DNA from: Charina bottae
Lineage: Eukaryota; Chordata; Lepidosauria; Squamata; Charinaidae
NCBI GenBank assembly: GCA_023362775.1
Contig: JALMGJ010000008.1
Span: 20,250,501 to 20,314,500, forward strand
DNA: 64,000 nucleotides
Direction of reading: 5' to 3'
The first letter of the stretch is position 1; each line of letters starts with the position of its first letter. A model generated the notes under the pieces. It saw only the letters and a list, made by a program, of their open reading frames with translations, did not search any database and had not been told where the DNA came from. Positions 46,800 to 58,921 of this stretch are shown here, in pieces. Made by a program: the position numbers and the translations under genes.

Positions 46800-48801
46800 T
46801 CTGCATAATTTTTTAAACTGAAAGAAACTGATCTTACAACCATTCAGAGGCTTATGTAATATATCTTAAGAATTAAGAAATTAAGAATGCAATGTATCCT
46901 AAGATTAGAAATTAAGGTTTGAAGATCAATGCAGAGCCTGTAATTTACCAAAAATATAAGCTCCAGTGCTGCATCACTTTGTGAATGCTCTCTAAATTAA
47001 GGTGCATTTTCACATGTACAGCAATTCATATACTGTGCATATTTTGTAGGCCATTTCCCCAATATGTTTATTTTTATATGCTGTTTTCCCTAAGTTTGTT
47101 GTATGTGATTTTACATACTGTAGGAATTCTCTAACTAGGGATCATGAGCAAATCTGAATGGGATCTCAAAGTGGGAGCATTGGCTCCTGCAGGTTGCAAG
47201 GGAAAGGCATAGAATTGGCTGGAATGGTTGAGTGCATGGGGAAACAGGACCCCTCTTTACAGTTCCCCTGTTCTGTTGGACTCCTTACAAGGTAGAACTG
47301 TTATAAAATCCTGACCCTGTGGGGATTGGAGAGGAAGGCAGTCTTTTCATATAACAGAAGCCTTGTTTTATTGACACAGCAACCAGTTTCCAAGAATTTC
47401 TGCATCAGCTTCTCTAGTGCTCCAAATGGGCTGCTGAGAACTGGGCTTTTCTCTTCAATTTGTTATTTCCCAAATTAATTTCTCACTCCTAAATGCACAC
47501 ACTCTTTTCAGTTAGGTGATATGTATCTGTACTTGCTTCTTGGGAACATGACGCTTAAACTACTATGAGAACTTGGTTCTAGAAGCCTTCTGAGAACTTG
47601 GTCCTGCTTTGCCTGGGCAAACCACTGTGGAACTGCAGGAATGTCAACATAAGTTTTTATTATAGCTAATTTTTCCAAAGAATAAAATGCAATTTAGTTT
47701 TGTCTCTCCACTGCCACCTTGAAATCCCAATACAGCATCACGTACTTTTGCCTGTAACAGCTGCATAGCAAGAAAGCAGGTGAAACTGAATGCATCTGAA
47801 AGAAGCTTCATCCCATGGAATTTTATTTGTAACAAAGCTATCAAAACAGAACACGTCTCTTGTGGTGGGAACATACAATCTAAAAGAATAATCTTGCTCA
47901 GAGCCTTTTATGGAATTCTCTTTCAGTCATATTGAAAACCAGCCCCTGGTAAAAAATGAAAACCTGTTGTATCCTAAAGTTGGATGCATTATTTCCCTCC
48001 CTGGCACCAAAATCATCATTCCATGCTTCTTTATTGTTTAGCCTAGTGCTGGGTCATCTATGGCTCACAGAATATACAGCCCTCTCTAGCACTTACTTGT
48101 CAGATGCCAGAGCAGCTCAGACTATGCTGTCAGCATTTGAAGGCAGAGACACTTTTTTTCATGGATAGTGAGATTCCCCCCCTTTTTTTTTTGCTAAGAT
48201 AAGGGGCCAAATGGGTACATTAAGACTTGGCAATACTGGATGCCACTATTTCAACTCTTAACCCCCCTCCAACACCCTAAAAACAAGCCAACAATTTCAC
48301 ATCCATGATATGATGTCAGAAAAAGGTTATAAAAGGAAATACAGCCCTGCTGTCCTGTGCCCCAGCAGAAATCATTTACCTTTTAATTCTGCCTTATTTC
48401 TCTGTCAGTTAGTAGAAATAATCAAGAAGTAAATAAGAAATGCTTGTAGCAAATGAGAAACATAATTTTGGGTTTGTTTTGAATTTATTTTAAAATATGT
48501 TTAAGTAATAGGGTTTGGTATCTAGTAAAGCTTTGTTACTTTAATTCTGAGTGCCCTCTAGACTTTAAAAAGAAGTACTGCAATACTATATTAAAGTGTA
48601 ATTAAAAGTGCCGGAAGGGGAAGACACCAAGGGACTAAGACATGCTTCACACCTGATTTGCTTCTTGCACAGTTAATAGCATGAAATCTGTATGTCACTT
48701 TTCTGTGAGATGGGCAGCTATACAAATCTGGTAAACAAACAAACAAACAAAATGCCAGATTGTCAGTCTCAGAGATCTAAACCTGACTTCTGAGCTGTTT
48801 C
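46800..48801 (+). other. Probable intron, nothing supported
   Basis: No exon, repeat or RNA gene recognised. Small open frames at 47644 and 47956 lack support. Confidence 0.4.
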
Positions 48802-48813
48802 CTAGAACAAAGT

Positions 48814-49307
48814 CTGTAGCTTGAATCATGTCAACTGGATTTCTATTTTCTCAGTGGAAACGTTTCGCTCCTTATCCAAGGAGCTTCTTCAGTCTGAGCA
48901 AAGTTAGTAAGGGAATCCTTAAATATGTTTCTAGGTGGCTGTGTGACCTTACCCCTGGGGCTAGGTCATGGTTATTTTGAGATGTTATTTCTAAGTCCCT
49001 TTATCATCTAAAGGAGGATCGTTAAGATCATTTTGCAAGCTCTACAGCAGCATGGTGATCTTAACGATCCTCCTTTAGATGATAAAGGGACTTAGAAATA
49101 ACATCTCAAAATAACCATGACCTAGCCCCAGGTGCAAGGTCACACAGCCACCTAGAAACATATTTAAGGATTCCCTTACTAACTTTGCTCAGACTGAAGA
49201 AGCTCCTTGGATAAGGAGCGAAACGTTTCCACTGAGAAAATAGAAATCCGGTTGACATGATTCAAGCTACAGACAATTCCATCTGGATGACTGAGAACCT
49301 TCATAGA
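48814..49307. mobile_element. Penelope-like palindrome with two hammerhead-like cores
   Basis: Left arm 48813-49030 and right arm 49056-49274 are near-perfect reverse complements around a 25-base centre. The right arm carries CTGAAGA, stem GCTCCTT/AAGGAGC with a four-base loop, then GAAAC; the left arm carries the same on the minus strand. The outer right end (ggatgactgagaacc) extends past the palindrome. Flanked by CTAGAACAAAGT (48802-48813 and 49308-49319). Confidence 0.78.
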
Positions 49308-49744
49308 CTAGAACAAAGTGCTTTCCCTGCAGGAAACTGACACCTTGTGAATTTGCCCTGGTGGGTTGATTGCAGCATAAAGTTATGCAACAGCTGCAGT
49401 CTCCTTGGAGAGCTTTTGCACATACTCTGCCAAATTCAGTGTCCAGCTTCTCTACTACAGAAAGGGGTTTTCCAGGAAAAGCGCTGTTAGTTAAGGTAAG
49501 CAAAAGTTGTAGATGGCTTTTTGTCTAGATTGGTATCCATTTAGTGGTCATCTGGAGTTCTGAAGCCCAGATACAGTAGTCCTACTCTATCCAATCTAAT
49601 AGGACTGCTTTTATGAAATAAGCATGTAAAAGCTGATGCAACCCACATGTATAAATTGGATGAGTTCACATAATGTGCTATACTATATACCGTGGTTCCC
49701 AAAATATAATGTGCTAAACCAAAACCAAACACACTGTGTGAACT

Positions 49745-51140
49745 GGACCAGTGATTCTGCCAACTCATGTGTTAATCAAAGGAATGAGCAATAAGAGATT
49801 GGTGGCATTGGTTGCACTTTTCAATGATTTCTGGCAGGAGCGGGATGGATGGTGTGCGACCATCCTGGCTCTACTTGACCTCTCGGCGGCTTTCAATACC
49901 ATCGACCGTGGTATCCTTCTGGAGCGGATTTGGGGGTTGGGGGTGGGGGGCACTGTGCTGTCTTGGTTTACCTCCTTCCTCCAGGGCTGTTTCCAGTCAG
50001 TGTTGATTGGTGGCGAGAGGTCCCGCCCTTGGCCCCTGCTTTGTGGGGTGCCGCAGGGGTCGGCGCTCTCTCCACTCCTGTTTAACATCTACATGAAGGT
50101 GCTGGGTGAGATCATCCATCACCATGGGGTGAGATATCACCAGTACACTGATGATACTCAGTTGTACATCTCTTTTAAGCGATGCCACAACCACCCTCTC
50201 CCAGTGCCTGGAGGCTGTTGAGGTCTGGATGGGGAGCAACAGGTTGAAGTTGAACCCTGGCAAGACGGAATGGCTGTGGGTTTGGGGCTCTTTGGTTTCC
50301 AGAGAATTACCATCTTTGGTCTTGGATGGAGTTGCACAGCCCCAGACAGACCCTGTGCATAACCTTGGGGTTCTCCTGGACTCACGACTCCTGCTCAAAG
50401 AGCAGGTGGCAGTCATGGCCAGGAGAGCCTTTGCACAACCACATGTTGTGCGCCATCTATGCCCATTCCTGGACCAACAGGCCCTTCTCACAGTCACCCA
50501 CACCCTAGTCGCCTCCTGTATGCACTATTGTAATGCGCTCTACATGGGGCTGCCCTTGAAAAGTATCCAGAAGTTTCATTTGGTTCAAAATGCAGCAGCC
50601 TGCATAGTTTTGCGCAAGCCTAGACTTGTGCATGTGTCACCTCTCTTGTGGGAGCTGCATTGGTTGCCGATTTGCTTCCGGATCCAATTCAAGGTGCTGG
50701 TTATCACCTTTAAAGCCTTACATGGCTTGGGCCTGATTATTTGCAGGACCGCTTTTCCCCAGTCACATCTACCCAGCGCACCAGAGCAGGGAGGCAGGGC
50801 ATGTTGCGGGTCCCTTCAGTCAGGGAGGTATACCTAGTGGGACCAAGGAAAAGGGCCTTTTCCATAGTGGCTCCCTCCCTTTGGAACATCATTCCCCCAG
50901 ATATAAGATTGGCCCCTTCCTTGCTCCTGTTCCGGAAGGCCCTGAAGACGTGGTTCTGTCAACGGGCCTGGGGACCCCAAGCTGCTCCAGAGCCAATCAA
51001 GTGGCTGGTATGAATGTGTTTGCTGCCACCGGGGGGGTATTTATTGTGTTTTTATGGTTTTTAATTCTGTAAGCCTCCCGGAGTCACCGTGTGTGAGTTG
51101 GGCAGCCTTATAAATCTGTTTAATAAATAAAATAATACAT
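49745..51140 (+). pseudogene. L2-like LINE, reverse transcriptase with frameshifts
   Basis: A non-LTR retrotransposon polymerase remnant. Frame 1 (to about 50180) has DLSAAFNTIDRGIL, GVPQGSALSPLLFNIYMK and the catalytic YTDD in place of YADD. After a frameshift the second part reads TLSQCLEAVEVWMGSNRL, LNPGKTEWLW, HNLGVLLDSRL, HYCNALYMGLPLKS and LHWLPICFRIQFKVL. A second shift near 50737 leads to DRFSPVTSTQ and FRKALKTWF. The 3' tail with AATAAATAAA ends near 51140. 5'-truncated and non-functional. Same family as 34676-35440. Confidence 0.88.
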
Positions 51141-51940
51141 AACAAGAGAAATGAGGCTATGGGAACTGTGACAAGAACAACCTGGAAAGCAAATACACCA
51201 ATAAAACAATGTGGTAAATGAAGTGATACATTTCATGGGCCTATGCAAATATCTTGCCAAGACAGAGCCTGCAACCGTTGGTCCTGTGAACTAGACCTCC
51301 TCCATTTTGCTGCTGCCCAGATGCACTGGGCTATAACTCCCAGAATTATTCCTAGTAAACATGGAAGCTAGAGAATTCTGCAAAGTCTGCTCCAGAACTT
51401 TGCTTAGTATTCGTTTTATAGGATTTGCGTTATGAATGCAACATTACTAGTTGCTTGCAGAAAACAACTTAAAATCTAGGATTACAGCAAGAATTTGGTT
51501 TAGCTTGTTGCTGACTTTTAATTTCATAGACATGTTTTTATTGGGAACCCATCACAATAATACAGTTGTTATAATGATATCATTATACTAGTGCATGTAA
51601 ATACAACAATATTGAAACAATGAAGCAGTACTGATGCTGCACTGTTACCAATGTAACAATAATTACAGATGAAAATTTATAAATAAAGCTGAATTTGGCA
51701 TTAAGACAATTTGAGTATTATTAGTATTTCTGAGATACTAACAAACATTTTCATGTTTTATTCTTTGTAAAGGATCTGTTTTAACATCCCTTTCTTTTAG
51801 GTAGCGATGGGGAATTCCTGAAAGTTAATAGCAATATTATTTATGGATGGATTATTTGAATTACACTGCACCTTTCTGCTCTGGCAAGCACTTAATATAG
51901 CACTGCTCAAAAAGTTCAGGAATATGTGTATTTGGGATGG
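51141..51940. other. Non-coding sequence, nothing supported
   Basis: AT-rich, no recognised element. Confidence 0.45.
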
Positions 51941-51948
51941 TATAAATA

Positions 51949-52333
51949 TAGGCTGACCATATTTCCTTGAGACAAAAACAGGACATTGGGATGGCAAAAC
52001 GGGACAGGGTCTTATGTAATATTCTGTATTCATGAAAAAGACAGGGGTCCCCGCCCCCCGTCCACGTGATTGGCTCCCATCTGCAAACCCCCCCCCCGGT
52101 TCGCCCTCCTGTCCACCTCTCCACCCTCCTTTACCGTGTACTGGTAGGCGGGAGGGCTTCCTCTTTTGAGCTGCTTCCAATCGGCAGCTCCGGCTTGGAT
52201 CCTCCTTCCGCGCCATTCCTGCCGGCTTTAAAAAATGGGACAAAATTGAGATTTTTATCAAAACAACGGGACGGTTGAAAAATGCTTAAAAAATGGGACT
52301 GTCCTGTTCAAAACGGGACATATGGTCAGCCTA
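51949..52333. mobile_element. hAT-type MITE, second family (385 bp)
   Basis: Inverted ends TAGGCTGACCATAT and ATATGGTCAGCCTA, with a perfect 8-base duplication TATAAATA (51941-51948 and 52334-52341). The interior contains one unit resembling the 39-bp E-box/CCAAT repeat (CACGTGATTGGCTCCC at 52061). Inverted 'gggaca' words lie near both ends. Confidence 0.88.
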
Positions 52334-52341
52334 TATAAATA

Positions 52342-54058
52342 TAAATGACTTACAGTACATTTATGTTTGCTAAGATCTTAATCTGTTTAAAATAAAGGGG
52401 AATAAGGAATATTTCCTGGTTTAGTAGGACTTATATCCTTTACAGGGTGGGATGGGGTTTTCCTGGCTTACACCTGTTCAAATAAGTAATGAGAATAAAT
52501 GCCAATGAGATGTCACTTCAACTGTATTTTGCAAGCTGGACTCCAAGAACCCTTGTTAATTTTTGTTGATTTTAATTGGCCTTTCATGTAAAATAAAAAT
52601 ATTGATAGCTCTATTTCCTCTCTATAGTTGTCTTCTAAACACTCACCTTCCTTTGATTTATGTCAGTGTATGCTGAACACAATTTAGTCAGACCTCATGA
52701 AGATCCTGCAATCTCTTTGTATTATTTTTACTTTTAGAGAACATCCACATAGTTGCTAAACATGACAACCTGTTGGCTCAGGTTTGTTGGAATGATGGGA
52801 GAAACATTCATAGGTCTGTTGAAAGATGCTTGAGTTTCCTTCCCCTTCCAACAGGCTGTTAGTTTCATAAGGTACATTCTCATCTTCTTCTTTCCATGGC
52901 ATGAAGACACTTTACTAACAATTCCTTGTGCTATTACCTCCTTCTCATCTTCAGCCTGCTGTTTAGGCAGCCTTGACCTGTCTTCAGTTGTCAGTCTGTA
53001 GTGGTGCTTTTCTCCTCCTTGCAACACAAAACTTCCCATGCACACAGCCTTGGGTGTCTCTGGAATAAGCTTGAAGATAACATGGTCAGAGACATCTTCA
53101 CATCCTGTTTGCAGGAACTAATTATGGCCCCTAGTCCAGAAAGAACTGAAGGGAAAACCTGAGCATAAATGAATCTTCCCTCATACCTCAAAACAGAAAG
53201 CATATAGGAATGCTTGGCATACAAGGACTATTTGGTGTGAGGGAAAAACCAACCAACACATTCAAGATGTTTCAGCTGAAAATTCTGCAACTTGAAGTTC
53301 AACATATCTGGGGTGCCCCAGGCTGGAAAAGTGGATCATACTGGCTGATACTTTTGGAACTGAATCAGTTTGAGGAAGGCGGGTCTCTGGCACAGCCATC
53401 AATGTTTATATTTAGGTAGTGGTCTGCATCTATGCATGCCAAAAATACAACAATTAAAATACAACTGTGGAAAAGGTGTGTCCATGGCTACAAACAGTTT
53501 CTTGTAGGATTAAATTTGTAGCCAGCTGATGGAAATATACACAAGTAAAACATCTGGATGAAACAGTGTAAAAAACTGGCCCAAATAGGAAGAAAATGCT
53601 CATTAATTAAAAGACTATTGGTTGGGTGGTCCTATAATTCAGAACTTCTAATGAGTATTTCACTGTGAACAAGACCTTTAAATTTAAAGATTTTTTTCAC
53701 ATGTGGCCACAAAGCACTATTGTAACTGTACAGTAATATGAGAATCATATTTTATGTTCCAAGCTGGTGATGTTTAAGCTTATGAGATCAACAGATTTAT
53801 ATTATCAACTATACTCAGCTTTTTTTTAAAAAAAATGTTTGAATAACATATATTTTGTAAAACTCATAAGTAATTAACAGGTTATGGGTTTTTCTTGGAA
53901 CTCTAATTTGACTTGACAGAATAACTTTTGGGAAACTCTTAGAATATGTTTAAAAACTATCCTTGATGAAATAAAGAGTTGAGTTCACTTATGTGCATAT
54001 ACAGTATTTGTTGGCTTTAGGAAATAAGCTATAATTTATTTTCCTCTTCTGAAACTAG
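52342..54058 (+). other. Probable intron, nothing supported
   Basis: No exon or repeat recognised. The small frames at 52734 and 52991 (minus) have no family resemblance. Confidence 0.4.
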
Positions 54059-54161
54059 ATGCGACAGTGTAGAACTTGATGATAAAATAAGGATTCTGAT
54101 CAGGAAGAATTATACTCCAGAGTCCTGTAAGAAGCCAGAGAACAGTTCGTGTGCCCTAAAT
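54059..54161 (+). CDS. Candidate coding exon, possibly TNIP3
   Basis: Acceptor 'tcctcttctgaaactag' before 54059 and an excellent donor gtaagt after 54161. In the phase set by the previous exon it reads CDSVELDDKIRILIRKNY then TPESCKKPENSSCALN, without a stop, and ends in phase 0. Composition (charged, no hydrophobic span) suits a cytoplasmic coiled-coil adaptor such as an A20-binding TNIP protein. The later exons that would prove this lie beyond or were not recognised. Confidence 0.45.
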
Positions 54162-56929
54162 GTAAGTAACTTGTTTTCACTTTGTTATCCTTGACAGCTG
54201 CTTAAAATTAGTCAGTTGAATTTCTTTTATGTAATTGTACACAAACTTCCTTTATTGCTTAAATAATACAAGTATCACCCTCCTCTGCAGTTGCTTCCTG
54301 ATACTAGGAAGAACACTGGCATGAGATGGCATTATTTGTACGATAGAGTAACATATGATTACATTGGTGTGTCAGTTGCTGGACATTAGATTTACAGTAA
54401 GCAGCTATGCAATAATCTGTGAACTAAGCTTGGAGGTTTGAAATCAACAAACCAATGAAATGGTTGCTCAGGTTTTTAGGAATGGGATCAGTACTTCATT
54501 GTCCCATCTCCTTGATTGCTTCCTCATTTTATTTCATTTCCTCCTTGATTGCTTCCTCATTTTCCTTTTATATTCTTCTGTGTCAGAACTATAAGGCAAG
54601 AGATGGATGTAGCAGTATGATTTCTGGAATAAAATTAATTTATAATGGTGTTCTTATCAGTTGAATGGGTGATCTTATTAGTATGCCTCTCCTTAGTGAA
54701 GAAATGTTTTATCATTATTCAGATATACAGATACTATCACATGGTATTCAGATACTAGACAGATTTGTCAGAGATACTTTAATCTGAATTCCATTACTGT
54801 GCAATGGGTTAGAAATGATGACCTAAATGGCAGCTTCCAAATTATGATTCTGTTCATGCTTCTTCATCTTAAAGATAGATCTTCTTCATCTTGAAGATAG
54901 ATCAGAGCTAGCTGAAGACCCATTGTTATATGAGATGGAAGGGAAAAAGCCACCTTTTCTTTTCCAACCAAACTCAAAGATGGAGTTTCTTCAGCAACAG
55001 CCACTAGACTACATTCTCCATTTCCACACTGGAAGCTGCTGTGCTTACTTTAGAGGGGGGAAAAAACACCATCTGCCTGATATATAATTAAAATAATATA
55101 GTTTAAACCTGATTCCAAAGAATACAGAGCTCAATAAACTGACATATAGAACTTAAACAGAAAGCATTGTTTTCTGTATTAACTAGTTTCATGTATCATA
55201 CTGAGAACAAAGAGAGGCATATTGGTAGCAACTAATAATTAAAAAAACTACTACTTATTTTTATCCTTATTTTTTCATTACTGGATATTTTTCATTCTTC
55301 CTACTGAAATTATTTGTGTGGTGTTAGGTAAATGATGGAATGAGAAGTGGGAAGATCTTGTTTTATATTCCATTTAGACATTTGGCCAATAATGGACTTA
55401 ACAATACTGTGTGTTTAATTCAACTTTCTATTTAATCTGAAGATCTCTATAAAACATCTGAGCAGGAGCCATATAGGTGCCAAAAGGAAATATCTATGGT
55501 GTGTTAGAGCCTAGCATTAAAAGATTGGTTTTCAATTAGTTAAATTTCAGCTTGATATAATAGAATCACCAGTCTAGATCTAGATCTAGGAACACTATAG
55601 CCTGGTAAGAATGTAAAGTGAATCCTGCTTTTGGTGACATCTGCTCTCTATATGTTAGCCAGTTCCTTTCCATTATTAAAATGACTGTCAATTGTTTAGA
55701 CATATTGGATGTCAAAGGAGTCCGGAGGACAGAAAAAATAAGTTCCTGAAGGATAGCCTTCATAATGTCCACCCTATTATGTGCAGAAAATTCCTGGGAT
55801 TTTTGATGACCTCCTGACTCCTTCTATCCTCGGGGACAGCTTTGTAATAGTGGCAGAAAACAGCGACGTATGGATGCAAAGTTGTTTATATGAATAGGAA
55901 ATTAAGTTTGCTGGACTGAAATAATACAAAATTCCTGCATAGGATTCTTTAAAACAGGGATGATTAACCTGACGTCCAAGGCCACTTTTTCATTTTCTTT
56001 CAGCCCCCTCTTACAGAGTGCAACCCAAATTGGTAACACTTAGATTAGCTCTGCCTTCCTGTATTTATTGACTTCCAAAAATAATTCCAAATAAATAATA
56101 AAGTGCATTTGCCATCTGTAAAATAACTGCCCTCCTCTACTTTATAAGAGTGAGGTTCAAGTGCTCTCTTGCAGTTTACAATGCAGTGTGTGGATAAACA
56201 AGGGAAGGGAGGTCTCACAATATGAGTAATCTCATATCCACATTACAGTTCTTTCTTCATTTCTACCTAGCCATGGCACAGATGGTCCCTGGCAATATAT
56301 TTTTTTCCAGCCATATCTGCACAAGTTTTCATTCATCTCATCTCCAGTCCATGTAAGTGGCAGTCTGAATTCATCCTCAGCTAGAGTGGTGTTAAAGTAG
56401 TTCTGAGCATGTTCTGAGCTGCACTGTTCAAAGGCAGCCCAAGTTGATAAAATTTTTATGCATCATTATCCATTACTCTGGAGTGGAGTCAGATGAATGG
56501 CAGTGACTTGAAACAGGAGCAATAGAGACAAAATAGGGAATGGTAGGGAGAACAGTAAACGTGCCAGTCAACTTTTCTACTGATTCATGGATGGGTGAAT
56601 AGCACTAACTCAGGAGGCAGGAAAAGGCCAGAGTAAATTTTGGGTCCAAATTTCCTTAGGTACTATAAGAACTCAAGATATGTCTTGCTGAATTTGTGTA
56701 AGATGACCAAAAGAAACAAAGCATGGCAATATATCTATTCTTCTCTTATTTGTCCCCAAAATGTGCTATTGGAATATTGTTGATAATACCCAGTAAAAGC
56801 TAATGTTGCCACACCACATTCACTCCTTAATATGAAAATAGATGTAAGTGAAAAGGTACGGTTATGAAGAAAGGAGGTCTTTTTAATATATTGTATAAGT
56901 GAAAGCGTACAATAAAGATAGAAAAAAAC
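54162..56929 (+). other. Probable intron, nothing supported
   Basis: No further phase-compatible exon recognised downstream of the candidate exon at 54059, though short exons would be hard to see by eye. Confidence 0.4.
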
Positions 56930-58921
56930 TATGTTTTAATGAAAAGAAAAATAATTATAGATTTTTTTTCACCAGCCCTTCTAAGATTTCAGATTGTGCT
57001 ATATCACTTACCTACTTTTCAAGAAATGGACCTTCCTGACTTTATATTGTATTTTGCAGCCTGCTGTTTGGTTTGGATGAAAGAGCAGGTACTGTTGAGA
57101 AGTAAGAGAATGTTAGAAGTAGAAGAAAACAACCTGAGGGTTGGGTGGCACAGTTTTTTATGGTACAATAAAGTTAATGTTAATGTAAATTTTCAAAACC
57201 ATTATGTTAGAAGTGTCATATTAAGAATACGGAATAGATATAAATTCAGGCTGTGCCCAAAAATACCTTTTTGGTTTCAACGTAAGAAGCATTTTATAGA
57301 AAAGAAACAGCAGGCAAAGAGAAATGGTTAACGTATCAAGATTTGTTAGTACAGGAACATGGAGAACATAAAATGAAATCAAGAGAAAAATTGACTGAAG
57401 AGGGATTTAGTTTTCAATGGTTTTCGTATGCACAATTAAGAGAAAGATTTAACATAAATAGAAAGTATTGAACAACGTAAGATGGAAATCGAAAATGAAC
57501 TGTGTACAAATGATGAACATGTGATTGCTAAAATGTATAAACTTTTGTTGAGGTTTGAAACGGAAGAAGAACAAATTAAAGAGTGCATGATAAAATGGGC
57601 TAAGTATTTTGGTTATAATATAAAGATGGATCAATGGGAAAGAATGTGATTAAAAGGACTGAAATTCACATGTGTTATAATTTAAGAGAGAACTTTTATA
57701 AAATGATGTACCGTTAGTATGTTGTTGTTGTTGTTCATTCATTTAGTTGTGTCCGAGTCTTTGTGACCTCATGGACCATAGCACGCCAGGCCTTCCTGTC
57801 CTCCACTGTCTCCTGGAGTTTACTCAAATTCATGTTCATTACATCGGTGATGCTAACTAACCATCTCATCCTCTGCCGTCCCCTTCTCCTTTTGCCTTCA
57901 GTCTTTCCCAGCATCAGGGTCTTTTCCAGGGAGTCCTCTCTTCGCATTAGGTGGCCAAAGTAATTGAGCTTCAGCTTCAGTATCTGTCCTTCCAATGAGC
58001 AGTCAGGGTTGATTTCCTTTAGGATTGACTGATTTGACCTCCTTGCAGTCCAAGGGACTCTTAAGAGTCTTATCCAGCACCACAGTTCGAAAGCGTCAAT
58101 TCTTCGGCGCTCAGCCTTCCTTATGGTCCAACTCTCACAGCCATACATTACTACTGGGAAAACTATAGCTTTAATTATACGGACCTTTATATGACACTAT
58201 AAAAATTATCTAAGATATATAAAGGTACTTCTGATGAATGTTGGAAGTGTGAGAAAATGAAAGGATGTTTTACCATGCATGGTAGACTCATGAAAAAGCA
58301 AAAAAATTACTGGATACAAATACATATGATGATACAAAGAATTTTAAAGGTTAATATTCAGATGAAAACAGAACTTCTTTTATTGGGACTTATGGATAAC
58401 CAATTAGAAAGATTCAAATATTGGTTTTGTATATGGTAACTGCAGCAAGACTTTGCACAACGTTGTAGAGATACTGAAACACCCACAACAGAGGAATGGA
58501 TTGTGAAGATGGCAGAATTTGCAGAAATGGCAAAATCGACCTGTTTGGTCAGGGATAAAACAACAAGTACTTTTATAAATGACTGGAAGCCTTTTATCGA
58601 CTTTTTCTGAAAATGGAAAAAAAATGAAATGGTGATTTCTGGATTTGCTGATAAAAAGGCTGAATATGGGATAGAGGGGAACTATGTCATGTAATCTTAG
58701 AGAGGGAGGAGGGATAATAAATTGGTTTGTAACTTCTGTAAAGAAAATCGGAATTCGCTTCTTTAATTATCTTTTTCTTCTTTTTCTTTTTTCTTTTCTT
58801 TTTTCTTTATTTGTGTTGTTTTTCACTTTTTCTTTTTTCTTTTCTCTTTTTAAACTCTCCTTTATATATGTTCTTATGTTTACCTTTTATTCATGTAAAA
58901 ATCTTCAATAAAAATTGACTT
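56930..58921 (+). pseudogene. L1 LINE 3' end (ORF2 C-terminal part), split by BovB
   Basis: The open stretch at 56939-57331 reads FQEMDLPDFILYFAACCLVW, LRVGWHSFLWYNKV and CPKIPFW, the region after the reverse transcriptase in L1 ORF2. In another frame LTYQDLLVQEHGEHKMKSRE and FSFQWFSYAQLRERFNIN follow. Beyond the insertion at 57720-58190 the text resumes with SKIYKGTSDECWKCEKMKG and ILKVNIQMKTELLLLGLM. A T/C-rich 3' UTR and AATAAA end near 58921. Several frameshifts and stops; dead copy. Confidence 0.82.
57720..58190 (-). mobile_element. BovB-like LINE 3' end inserted into L1, second lineage
   Basis: Minus-strand frame 58148-57735 reads YGCESWTIRKAERRRIDAFE, LLRVPWTARRSNQSIL and FGHLMRREDSLEKTL, ending HEVTKTRTQLNE, the C-terminus of a BovB-type protein. 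The 3' end is a GTT repeat. It divides an L1 sentence that reads through on both sides, so it inserted after the L1. 5'-truncated, yet its frame is still open for 137 codons. Confidence 0.88.

Noticed and set aside
56939..57331. A 130-codon novel host gene
   Set aside because: The translated text matches the C-terminal region of L1 ORF2, continues in other frames to 58440, and lies in an element ending with AATAAA.
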